A stretch of 14,229 bases of DNA from Thermoprotei archaeon (GTDB lineage: Archaea; Thermoproteota; Thermoprotei_A; Sulfolobales; Ignisphaeraceae). Positions within the stretch are counted from its first letter, which is position 1. Each line of letters starts with the position of its first letter. The DNA lies in contig QMWY01000009.1 in the NCBI GenBank assembly GCA_003661865.1, positions 1 through 14,229 of the forward strand, read 5' to 3'. The translations under genes and the position numbers were made by a program. Positions 6,650 to 12,887 of this stretch are shown one piece after another. The notes under the pieces are model-generated. The model searched no databases. It saw nothing but the letters and a program-made list of their open reading frames with translations, and had not been told where the DNA came from.

Positions 6650-6672
6650 TTAATTATGCGAATCAATAAAGC
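6650..6672. promoter_or_regulatory. Overlapping divergent promoters, coaBC and acetyltransferase
   Basis: Only 57 bases separate ATG 6633 (minus) and GTG 6691 (plus). CTTTATTG (minus strand, about 6671-6664) is 34 bases before ATG 6633. TTAATTATG (plus strand, about 6650-6658) is 37 bases before GTG 6691. Each TATA would lie where the other transcript begins, so the two directions may compete. Confidence 0.4.
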
Positions 6673-6690
6673 TGTGGCTGGGAGAGAAGG

Positions 6691-7188
6691 GTGAGCCTAA
6701 CCTCCGTAGGGTCCCTCAGCGGCGTTGTGATTAGGCGTGCAAACCCCGACGACGTCGACGGGATCGTGGCCGTCAACATAGAGTGCCTTCCGGAACACTA
6801 CCCTCTGCGCTTCTGGCTCGACCACATAGAGAAGTATGGAGACGCCTTCTACGTAGCCGAGGCCGGCGGTAGGATCGTGGGCTACGTCATGCCCCGCGTC
6901 GAGTACGGGCTCTCCAAGCTCCGCACATCCATGAGGAGGCTCGGGCACATAGTCAGCATAGCTGTGAGAAGGGGGTTTAGGCGTAGGGGAATAGCCACAG
7001 CCCTTATGTTAGCCTCTATGGAGAGCTTGAAGAGTGAGTACGGGGTGCGGGAGGTGTACCTAGAGGTGAGGGTGAGCAACGAGCCCGCCATCAACCTGTA
7101 CAGGAAACTGGGGTTCGTCATAGTTGAGAGGCTGCACCGGTACTACCTAGATGGCGAGGACGCCTACGTAATGGCTAAGGAGCTGTGA
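6691..7188 (+). CDS. Ard1/RimI-type protein N-acetyltransferase
   Basis: A GNAT-fold enzyme that transfers acetyl from acetyl-CoA to protein N-termini; archaeal Ard1 (NatA-like) enzymes of this type act on many cytoplasmic proteins. The match is strong. AFYVAEAGGRIVGYVMPRVEYG (52-73) is followed by the acetyl-CoA motif IVSIAVRRGFRRRGIATALM (87-106, RRxGIA loop at 97-102). YLEVRVSNEPAINLYRKLGF (123-142) and the C-terminal YYLDGEDAYVMAK also fit the Sulfolobus enzyme as I remember it. Full length at 165 residues, of which the first ten precede the domain. GTG start with GGAGAGAAGG directly upstream. Divergent from coaBC. Confidence 0.92.
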   Translation: MSLTSVGSLSGVVIRRANPDDVDGIVAVNIECLPEHYPLRFWLDHIEKYGDAFYVAEAGGRIVGYVMPRVEYGLSKLRTSMRRLGHIVSIAVRRGFRRRGIATALMLASMESLKSEYGVREVYLEVRVSNEPAINLYRKLGFVIVERLHRYYLDGEDAYVMAKEL

Positions 7189-7199
7189 GGGGCAGGGCC

Positions 7200-7889
7200 A
7201 TGGCTAGGCTCAGAAGGGTTGTTCACGGCAGGGCTGTGGGGCTGCTGGCACGGTACTATAGGACGGGGCAGAGGCGCGAGCTCGTAAAGGAGGTTGTCGA
7301 GGCGCCTATAGACTTCACCTGGTCCTCCCCTCCATACCGCGGACTACGCCTAGGGTCCATGGCTGTTGAGTGGAGGGGTCTGCTAAAGCCCCCGTATACA
7401 GGAGAGTACCGCGTGATCATCAGGGTCTCGTGGGGACACGCGAGGCTCTACCTAGGGAACTACCTGCTTGTTGAGGGCAGGGCCGAGTCGGGAGGCGTCT
7501 ACAGCTCCCAGCCCCTACGCCTAACGGCAGGCGTCTACTACCCGATAAGGGTGGAGTTCATGAGCTCTGGGCAGAGGCCGGGGATCTCGCTGATGTGGCT
7601 TCGCAGCGATGGCCTTGAGGAGGTCGTACCCCGCGACAGCCTCTACACCTACACGAGCCGCGTGGTCAGGATAAGAGGCGTGCCTGAGTCCCATAACGTT
7701 GAGCTGTGGAGCGTAGGGAGGATAAGCCGGGGGGTGGTTAAGGGCGGCGAGGCGGTTCTTGAGCTACCCGATACCCCTCCACCCTTCGAGGTCTACGTAA
7801 GGGTTGTAGATCCGAGGAGCGGGCGTTACGTTGAGACAAATATAGTTAAGGATATGTGGGGCGGGGATGTGTACGAGCTGCTGCTCTAG
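7200..7889 (+). CDS. PA14-domain protein, apparently cytoplasmic
   Basis: Residues about 12-150 form a PA14 domain: GLLARYYR at the start, IDFTWSSPPY, the AVEWRGLLKPPYTGEYRVIIRVSWGHARLYLGNYLLVEG core, then AGVYYPIRVEFMSSGQRPGISLMWLRSDG and a closing VVPRDSLY. PA14 is a beta barrel usually found in secreted glycosidases, toxins and adhesins, where it binds carbohydrate. A further ~75-residue beta-rich segment follows (VVRIRGVPESHNVELWSVG... PFEVYVRVVDP). I see no signal peptide or membrane segment: the N-terminus is MARLRRVVHGRAVG. ATG 7200 is preferred because GAGGGG (7187-7192) precedes it; a GTG at 7185 overlaps the previous stop and would add five residues. Probably cotranscribed with the acetyltransferase. 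Substrate unknown. Confidence 0.85.
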   Translation: MARLRRVVHGRAVGLLARYYRTGQRRELVKEVVEAPIDFTWSSPPYRGLRLGSMAVEWRGLLKPPYTGEYRVIIRVSWGHARLYLGNYLLVEGRAESGGVYSSQPLRLTAGVYYPIRVEFMSSGQRPGISLMWLRSDGLEEVVPRDSLYTYTSRVVRIRGVPESHNVELWSVGRISRGVVKGGEAVLELPDTPPPFEVYVRVVDPRSGRYVETNIVKDMWGGDVYELLL

Positions 7890-9103
7890 CCTCGGGCCCC
7901 CAGCTCCTCCTTTATGACCCCCGCCAGTATCTCGATACCGCGCCTGATCTTCTCCTTTGGCGGGTAGGTGAAGTTCAGCCTCATCGTATCGATCCCGCTG
8001 TAGTCGTGGTAGAACGCCTTCCCCGGGACGTAAGCAACCCCACGGGCAACCGCCTTCTTCAGCATCTCTGAGGTGTCTACAGGGGCGTTGAGCTTAACCC
8101 ATACGAACATCCCGCCCACGGGCCTGGTGTACCAAACGCCCTCTGGGAAGCTCTCTTCAATAGCCTCGAGCATCACCCTAAGCTTCTCCGAGTACACCTT
8201 CTTGACCCTAGGTATGTTCCTCTCTATAGCTCCGCTACGCAGGAGCTCGGCGGTTATGTACTGCGTTATCGATGGCGTGTGGAGATCCATGCTCTGCTTA
8301 CTGAGCTCGAAATAGTTCGAGAGCTCGCGAGGCGCGACCATGTGCCCCAGCCTGAAGCCCGGCGAGAGTATCTTGCTGAAGGAACCCACGTACACCACAC
8401 GCCCACTCTTGTCCATAGCCTTGAGGGGCGTCGTATCGATATCCTCGCGGTACACAAGCAAGCCGTAGACGTCGTCCTCAATGATGAGGAAGTCGTACTC
8501 CTCAGCAAGCTCGAGAAGCCTCCTACGCCTCTCAACGGATAGCGTTACACCCGAGGGGTTCTGGGCTATCGGGACAGTGTAGAGGAACTTCAGCTTCAAA
8601 CCCTCATCCCTAAGCCTCTTGAGCTTCTCCTCGAGGACATCCACCCTCATCCCGTTATCGTCTATGGGGACTCCGACGAAGCGGGGCCTAGCAGGTCTAA
8701 AGGCGTTCAGCGCTGCTAGGTACGTAGGCTCCTCGACTATGACAACGTCGCCCGGGTCGATCAGGGTCCTAGCCACTATATCGAGGGCCTGCTGCGAGCC
8801 CGTGGTGACTATAACCTCCTCTGCATCCACTCTAAACCCCCGGGTCCTCTCGAGGAACTTTGCCAGCTCCTCCCTGTACCTCGTAACCCCACGTGTTGGC
8901 GAGTACTGCAGCGCCTTCCCACCCTCCTCCCTAAGAACCTTTACCGCGGCATCGATCACGTCATCTATCGGGAACACGTTGGGGTCCGGAAGCCCACCTG
9001 CAAGACTTATAACATCCCCCTTCTCCGTAAGCTTCAGAAGCTCCCTGATCTCCGACCTCCTCATGAACCTCGTCAGCGATGAGAGAAAGCGTGCGTAGCT
9101 CAT
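7886..9103 (-). CDS. PLP-dependent aminotransferase (fold type I)
   Basis: A 405-residue class I/II aminotransferase that moves an amino group between amino and 2-oxo acids. Visible motifs are ISLAGGLPDPNVFP (32-45), TTGSQQALD (100-108), Asn182 in QNPSG, Asp210 and Tyr213 in IIEDDVYG, the PLP lysine Lys244 in GSFSKILSPGFRLG with Arg251, and the C-terminal carboxylate-binding region MRLNFTY. This subgroup includes archaeal aromatic aminotransferases, kynurenine aminotransferase-like enzymes and LysN (2-aminoadipate), and the sequence alone does not choose between them. ATG start at 9103 with a TATA box 38 bases upstream. Its stop shares the CTAG at 7886-7889 with the convergent PA14 gene. Confidence 0.93.
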   Translation of the reverse strand: MSYARFLSSLTRFMRRSEIRELLKLTEKGDVISLAGGLPDPNVFPIDDVIDAAVKVLREEGGKALQYSPTRGVTRYREELAKFLERTRGFRVDAEEVIVTTGSQQALDIVARTLIDPGDVVIVEEPTYLAALNAFRPARPRFVGVPIDDNGMRVDVLEEKLKRLRDEGLKLKFLYTVPIAQNPSGVTLSVERRRRLLELAEEYDFLIIEDDVYGLLVYREDIDTTPLKAMDKSGRVVYVGSFSKILSPGFRLGHMVAPRELSNYFELSKQSMDLHTPSITQYITAELLRSGAIERNIPRVKKVYSEKLRVMLEAIEESFPEGVWYTRPVGGMFVWVKLNAPVDTSEMLKKAVARGVAYVPGKAFYHDYSGIDTMRLNFTYPPKEKIRRGIEILAGVIKEELGARG

Positions 9104-9137
9104 GCTCTTAGCCCCGTGGGTTGAGTGGCGCTATCAA

Positions 9138-9145
9138 GATATAAG
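9138..9145. promoter_or_regulatory. TATA box midway between divergent genes
   Basis: GATATAAG reads as CTTATATC on the other strand, both acceptable archaeal TATA boxes. Its centre (9141.5) is about 38 bases from ATG 9103 (minus) and about 36 from GTG 9178 (plus), almost the exact middle of the 74-base gap. I see no second TATA for either gene, so one TBP site may serve both directions. Confidence 0.5.
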
Positions 9146-9177
9146 CCTATGTCCTGTATCGAAGCCCTAGCCTTAGG

Positions 9178-10089
9178 GTGCTGGACTTGGGCAGGCGCGT
9201 AGTAGTGGACTTCTGCGGGGCGCCTAGACTCGAGAACTTTCCCCCGCCTGCCATACCCCGGGGCTACGTGCTACTCAGACCGCACCTAGTGCTTAAGGAT
9301 GGCGCCGACTACTCCCTAGCGACATGCCACGAGGTAGCCCCCGGTACGAGGGTTGTGGGCACCACTGCGACTGCACGCGTGATTGATGTAGGGGTTGGGG
9401 TTGATAGGCGTGTTGTTGGGCAGCGCGTGATAACGATCCCTACATGCCCTGGGCACACACCCATAGATAGGGATGGGCTTCTAGCCGAGGAGGCGATCTA
9501 CCCCTCCCACTGCATCTACCCCATCCCCCAGGACACTCTTGAGGACCCCTTGACCCTGCTAATACCGTCGGTGGCGGCTATCCTCAGGCTCGAGCACCTA
9601 TTCGATATGAAACGCGTGCTGATCGTAGGCTGCGACTCCTACGCCCTAGCCGCCACCTTAGTAGCCAGAAGGGTGTCTTCAGAGGTCGTGGGGTACAGCC
9701 GCTCCTACTGCTACTCACGCGAGTTCGGCGTTCAGAAGGTCTCTCTGAAAGCGGGGCAGCTCTTCGACGTCGTTGTAGCATCGGGCTGCAGCCCCTACGA
9801 TACCTTAGCCGCGCTCTCGCTAGCCAGGGATAGAGCCGTGCTGATCACACCTTACTACGCCCTGGCGACCCTCAGCATACCTCGAGTGTTCGAAGAGCTG
9901 AGAGTCATGGGGGTTTCACTAAGCACCGAGCACCTAGCGACGCTTGGGCACGAGGCGCGCAGTCTTCTAGCCCGTGAGAGGAGGAGCATCGAGAAGCTCG
10001 TGCCCATGAGGAAGGGTCTTGGAGAGGTGGGCTTCACATCCCCGAAACCAGAGGCTCTAGTCTTGAAAGCGATTCTAGGAAGCCGTTAA
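9178..10089 (+). CDS. Degenerate medium-chain dehydrogenase-like protein
   Basis: The 303-residue protein follows the medium-chain alcohol dehydrogenase layout: a GroES-like half with GTTATARVIDVGVGVDRRVVGQRVITIP (61-88) and GLLAEEAIYPSHCIYPIPQ (100-118), then a Rossmann half starting KRVLIVGCDSYALAATLVARR (145-165). Key features are lost. The zinc-ligand GHE is GTT, and the four-cysteine structural zinc loop is absent. The nucleotide motif GxGxxG is GCDSYA. Cys50 in ATCHEVAPG is displaced relative to a normal ligand. I infer a protein that probably does not bind zinc or NAD(P) in the standard way. GTG start; the TATA box at 9138-9145 is about 36 bases upstream. Its last 56 bases overlap the end of the convergent radical SAM gene. 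Confidence 0.7.
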   Translation: MLDLGRRVVVDFCGAPRLENFPPPAIPRGYVLLRPHLVLKDGADYSLATCHEVAPGTRVVGTTATARVIDVGVGVDRRVVGQRVITIPTCPGHTPIDRDGLLAEEAIYPSHCIYPIPQDTLEDPLTLLIPSVAAILRLEHLFDMKRVLIVGCDSYALAATLVARRVSSEVVGYSRSYCYSREFGVQKVSLKAGQLFDVVVASGCSPYDTLAALSLARDRAVLITPYYALATLSIPRVFEELRVMGVSLSTEHLATLGHEARSLLARERRSIEKLVPMRKGLGEVGFTSPKPEALVLKAILGSR

Positions 10090-11731
10090 ACATGGCCCTA
10101 AGAGTCTCTGTGCCCCACGGAGACTCGACAACGCTGCTCCACGGGGGCTCCCCCCATCCCTTCTCAACGAAGTCCAGCTCTGCAGAGAGGCTGCGGAAAG
10201 CCTTCTTGAACCCACCGATGCCTATACCGTACAGCGCCCACTCCTCGATAAGCCTAGAGACCCTCTCATCCCCTAGACCTATAACCGCCTGAGCGAAACC
10301 CCACCACACATCGTATGTATCCACCCTAGCAACCCTCCTCAGGGCCCTACCAACCTTCTCAAGCGAGGCGCGGGCCTCTAGAACCCTGCGAGGCGGGAGC
10401 CACTGAAGAGGGGTTCCGGGCTTCGGTATCAACGGGTTTACTGAGAACCTTAGCGAATCCCTACCGATGCCCGCCCTACGCCTAACACGCTCGGCGAAAC
10501 GCGGAGCCTCCCTCGCAAGGGCTTCGTCGATAGCCCTGCTAAGCCCCGTGATCAGGTATATCTTTACCTTAGTCAGCCCCTGTGCAAAGGCTTCGAGAAC
10601 CAGCTCCTCAACATCGCTAGGCTCCACCCTCTTTCCGAGCAACCGTAGAACCCCAGGTACGAGGGACTCAGGGGCTATGGTAAGCGTCCTCTGCCCCAGC
10701 TCCGCAATGAGCCTTAGCCTGCGCTCGTTAAGCGTATCTATGCGAACAGAGGGGATGCTCGCCGTAAACCCCGTGTCTACGAGGTGCTCAAGCACACGGT
10801 CAATCCCGGGGACGCTGAAGAGGGATAGGCTGTAGAACACCACGTGCCTAAGCTCCGTGGCGTGCGAAGCCTTCTCGATCACCCTTAGGAGCGTGGCCAC
10901 AGACCTGTACCTAAAGGGCTTTGTCGCAAACCCCTCTAGGCAGAAGGGGCAAGTATAGGGGCAGCCCCTAGACGCCTCGATCATCACACCCCTTCCGTAG
11001 ACAGGCTCCTCGTCGAGCGGTACGAGCTGCTTCACCGGGTGGTGGGAGGTGTTGAGGTCATGGACAACAGCCTTCTTGACACGGTACCGCCCAAGCCGGG
11101 GCACGTAGACGCCGTCCACGGATGCGAGGGCTTCGAGGAACGCATCCCTATCATCTATGAGCTGAAGAAGGTCGGGTAGCCTATTCAGCAGGGGCTCAGC
11201 ATCGCCAAGCACCACTGCATCGAACAGGGGAGCTATAGGGAGGGGGTTTGCGCTTGGAGCTACACCACCTACGATCTTGATTGGGCGCTCCACGGAGGTC
11301 TTACCCGGGTTCCTCAGCACCCCCTCCTTCATCAACGCCCTAGCGGCGTATACGTAATCCAGCTCAAAGGGGGTGCTTATGAGCAGCAGATCCATATCCC
11401 TCATACCCACCGGGTGTTCTAGCGACTCCACAATATCGTCCTCTACACTGTACACGAAACGATTCACGACAACTCCCTCCTGAAGCGCTAGGTACTCATA
11501 CGCTAGGTGCATGAAGAGGGAGTTGATTGCGGCGCGGTAGGGCAGGGGTATGACTATGCCTACCCTGACATCGCTAGGCCTACCCCTCTTAACAACCTTG
11601 TTCAGCTCCCGCCTAGGCCTAAATACAGCTATGGGGTGTTCACCAGGTTTAGGCTGGGGGTTGGAGGGGGTATAAGCAGCTCTAAGCCTTCGTATCGACA
11701 CCCTTGGCCGCGCGGGCTGCGCGTATCTCAC
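10034..11731 (-). CDS. Radical SAM protein with B12-like N-terminal domain
   Basis: A 565-residue protein with residues about 55-185 resembling a cobalamin-binding domain (VRVGIVIPLPYRAAINSLFMHLAYEYL, then DLLLISTPFE and KIVGGVAPSANPLPIAPLFDAVVLGDAE). The B12 ligand motif DxHxxG is missing. A radical SAM domain follows with the 4Fe-4S cysteines 257, 261 and 264 (SRGCPYTCPFCLEG), then the usual barrel (HVVFYSLSLFSVPG, SIPSVRIDTLN, LTIAPESLV, KIYLITGL). The layout is COG1032-like; the reaction is unknown and may be radical methylation, methylthiolation or rearrangement. Start uncertain: GTG 11731 overlaps the upstream gene by 50 bases, and GTG 11703 would overlap by only 22 and remove nine or ten residues. 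Cotranscribed with the zinc-finger gene. Confidence 0.85.
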   Translation of the reverse strand: MRYAQPARPRVSIRRLRAAYTPSNPQPKPGEHPIAVFRPRRELNKVVKRGRPSDVRVGIVIPLPYRAAINSLFMHLAYEYLALQEGVVVNRFVYSVEDDIVESLEHPVGMRDMDLLLISTPFELDYVYAARALMKEGVLRNPGKTSVERPIKIVGGVAPSANPLPIAPLFDAVVLGDAEPLLNRLPDLLQLIDDRDAFLEALASVDGVYVPRLGRYRVKKAVVHDLNTSHHPVKQLVPLDEEPVYGRGVMIEASRGCPYTCPFCLEGFATKPFRYRSVATLLRVIEKASHATELRHVVFYSLSLFSVPGIDRVLEHLVDTGFTASIPSVRIDTLNERRLRLIAELGQRTLTIAPESLVPGVLRLLGKRVEPSDVEELVLEAFAQGLTKVKIYLITGLSRAIDEALAREAPRFAERVRRRAGIGRDSLRFSVNPLIPKPGTPLQWLPPRRVLEARASLEKVGRALRRVARVDTYDVWWGFAQAVIGLGDERVSRLIEEWALYGIGIGGFKKAFRSLSAELDFVEKGWGEPPWSSVVESPWGTETLRAMFNGFLESLSRLEPLVSGM

Positions 11732-12128
11732 GCTTTAGAAGCTGTATAACCGTGGCCACGTACTCCTCCACAAGGCCTTGGTGGTACTTCCTAACATGGT
11801 CCTCTGCCACGAGCGCGGGCATTTCATCACCGCACACTAGACACCTAACCATTCCGTAGCTTGTGTGCTTTACCACGGGCCTGATCCTCATGACGTAGGG
11901 TGAGCTCCTCCTGACGATCACCCGCGCCTTGGCTATGGAGCCCGCCTTCTCCACTACTCTCTGCACATACCCCCTGACCTGGTGCTTAGAAAGCCCGTAG
12001 CGAGCAGCTATAACGCTAGGGCTCTTGTTGTGTATGAAGTAGTCCTGAAGCGCGTTCAGAATATCGCTCCTACCGACAAGCGCCTTGACAACGAGGTACT
12101 CCAGCACAGCCTCGATGCTCGACTTCAA
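11682..12128 (-). CDS. HTH and zinc-finger protein
   Basis: A 148-residue protein with a helix-turn-helix at about residues 36-58 (SPSVIAARYGLSKHQVRGYVQRV) and a single zinc-finger pattern C96-x2-C99-x11-H111-x4-H116 (CLVCGDEMPALVAEDHVRKYH), followed by a helix and basic tail. This points to a DNA- or RNA-binding regulator; I cannot name the family. The start is TTG at 12128, supported by a good TATA box (CTTTATAAAC) about 43 bases upstream and GGGGCG in the short leader. It is the first gene of the unit that includes the radical SAM gene, whose start lies within its 3' end. Confidence 0.75.
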   Translation of the reverse strand: MKSSIEAVLEYLVVKALVGRSDILNALQDYFIHNKSPSVIAARYGLSKHQVRGYVQRVVEKAGSIAKARVIVRRSSPYVMRIRPVVKHTSYGMVRCLVCGDEMPALVAEDHVRKYHQGLVEEYVATVIQLLKREIRAARAAKGVDTKA

Positions 12129-12165
12129 TACAGCGCCCCGCTACTATAGGCTGCGGCTGAAGAAA

Positions 12166-12175
12166 GTTTATAAAG
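12166..12175 (-). promoter_or_regulatory. TATA box for the HTH/zinc-finger gene
   Basis: CTTTATAAAC on the minus strand is one of the best TATA matches in the window. It predicts initiation near 12144, about 16 bases before the TTG start at 12128. Confidence 0.55.
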
Positions 12176-12298
12176 GGACACCCTAATAAGGTGCGGGAAA
12201 GCTAACCCATCCACTCCTTAACGAGGTTGAGCACCCTACACCGTTAAAAACAGATTAGTAGTAGTACCGGTCACGAAGCTCTCCTAGAGCAGCGTTAA

Positions 12299-12365
12299 AC
12301 CGTACGGTGATACCGTGGGAATACTTCTAAACCCCTCCGTAGTACACGCTGGGAAATACTAATTT
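12299..12365 (+). promoter_or_regulatory. Possible operator and promoter of the RHH gene
   Basis: This non-coding stretch holds a perfect 10-base palindrome, ACCGTACGGT (12299-12308), with another ACCGT half-site at 12312-12316. It also holds an imperfect direct repeat, TGGGAATACT (12316-12325) and TGGGAAATACT (12350-12360). The second copy runs into AAATACTAATTT (12354-12365), a BRE/TATA-like element 30-41 bases before GTG 12395. Ribbon-helix-helix regulators often bind such sites near their own gene; autoregulation is inference. Confidence 0.3.
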
Positions 12366-12394
12366 GCAGCTCCTTAGGTAATAATGCTTGCGTA

Positions 12395-12712
12395 GTGCTC
12401 GCAGCTTCATCACAGTCGCAACGGGTGTGCCCGATGACAAAGTCTGATCGGCAGAGCATAGTTATAGAATTAGATATTCATTACACGCGTGTCGTCTCGG
12501 TGAAACTGGACGTATCCCTTATAAAGAGGATCGATGACCTCTGCGAGAAGCACCACTACAAGAATAGGTCCGAGTTCATACGGGAGGCGATATTGCTCTA
12601 TCTAGCAATTCTTCAGAAGTTTGGACGCGTAAAGCCTGAGCTTATACTCAAGAAGCTCGATGGTCTCGAGAGTAGGACTCCCCTAGAGTCTGAGAGTAGC
12701 CGCGCCAGGTAG
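12395..12712 (+). CDS. Ribbon-helix-helix (CopG/Arc-type) regulator
   Basis: A small DNA-binding protein with the ribbon-helix-helix pattern: a strand at about 31-38 (TRVVSVKL) that would pair in a dimer and enter the major groove, helix A at 40-52 (VSLIKRIDDLCEK), the turn YKNRSEF, and helix B at 58-74 (RSEFIREAILLYLAILQ). Such proteins are dimeric repressors or antitoxin-like regulators. No toxin gene sits beside it. The start may be GTG 12395 (105 residues, matching a TATA-like element about 33 bases upstream) or ATG 12434 (92 residues), since the first 13 residues are not part of the fold. The non-coding 266 bases upstream hold palindromes and repeats. It ends just before the tRNA promoter. 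Confidence 0.8.
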   Translation: MLAASSQSQRVCPMTKSDRQSIVIELDIHYTRVVSVKLDVSLIKRIDDLCEKHHYKNRSEFIREAILLYLAILQKFGRVKPELILKKLDGLESRTPLESESSRAR

Positions 12713-12715
12713 AGC

Positions 12716-12722
12716 TAATTAA
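12716..12722 (+). promoter_or_regulatory. Box A (TATA) of the tRNA gene
   Basis: TAATTAA lies 30-36 bases before the first base of the tRNA, which fits an archaeal promoter with a short 5' leader removed by RNase P. It begins 3 bases after the stop of the ribbon-helix-helix gene. Confidence 0.4.
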
Positions 12723-12751
12723 CCCAGCTACATCAACGCTAGTTAGACGGT

Positions 12752-12863
12752 GCGGGGGTGCCCGAGCCTGGTCAAAGGGGGCGGGCTCAAGACCTCCGGC
12801 TAGCCGGTGTGGGAGACCCGCTGGCGTAGGCCTGCGTGGGTTCAAATCCCACCCCCCGCACCA
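12752..12863 (+). tRNA. tRNA-Leu(CAA) with a 24-base anticodon-loop intron
   Basis: The acceptor stem GCGGGGG (12752-12758) pairs perfectly with CCCCCGC (12853-12859), followed by discriminator A and an encoded CCA (12861-12863). The D stem is CCC/GGG with AGCCTGG in the loop. The anticodon stem GCGGG (12781-12785) pairs with CCCGC (12817-12821). The T arm is GTGGG-TTCAAAT-CCCAC. A long variable arm (about 12822-12835) marks a class II tRNA. The anticodon is CAA at 12788-12790, so this is tRNA-Leu. The loop would be 31 bases unspliced; removing 12792-12815 after position 37 leaves the normal seven-base loop CUCAAGA. The exact splice phase could shift by a base. The intron contains the palindrome CCGGCTAGCCGG. 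Confidence 0.95.
12792..12815 (+). other. tRNA intron (canonical position 37/38)
   Basis: A 24-base insertion right after the base 3' of the anticodon, the usual archaeal intron site, to be removed by the splicing endonuclease at a bulge-helix-bulge. CCGGCTAGCCGG (12796-12807, give or take one base) is self-complementary and can cap the intron as a hairpin or pair between molecules. A four-base central helix is only partly evident to me, so the motif may be relaxed. Confidence 0.75.
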
Positions 12864-12887
12864 CAACAGCTCCGCTCAGAAGCTGGG

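Noticed and set aside
5834..6694. Long plus-strand frame (286 codons) opposite coaBC
   Set aside because: Ser/Thr/Pro-rich product with no motif, fully antisense to a clear CoaBC gene.
8619..9098. Plus-strand frame opposite the aminotransferase
   Set aside because: Serine-rich shadow of a gene with all aminotransferase motifs.
12432..12449. C/D box-like CGATGAC followed by CTGA
   Set aside because: The two boxes are only seven bases apart, too close for a guide region, and lie in the start of the RHH gene.
12395..12712. RHH gene as the antitoxin of a toxin-antitoxin pair
   Set aside because: The gene is followed by a tRNA and preceded by a divergent regulator; no toxin-sized partner is adjacent.
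12752..12863. tRNA as an attachment site for an integrated element
   Set aside because: I saw no second copy of the tRNA 3' end in the window and no integrase; the nearby genes look chromosomal.
12648..12866. Minus-strand frame containing GGWDLNPRRPTP
   Set aside because: This is the antisense translation of the tRNA-Leu T arm and acceptor, a common false protein.
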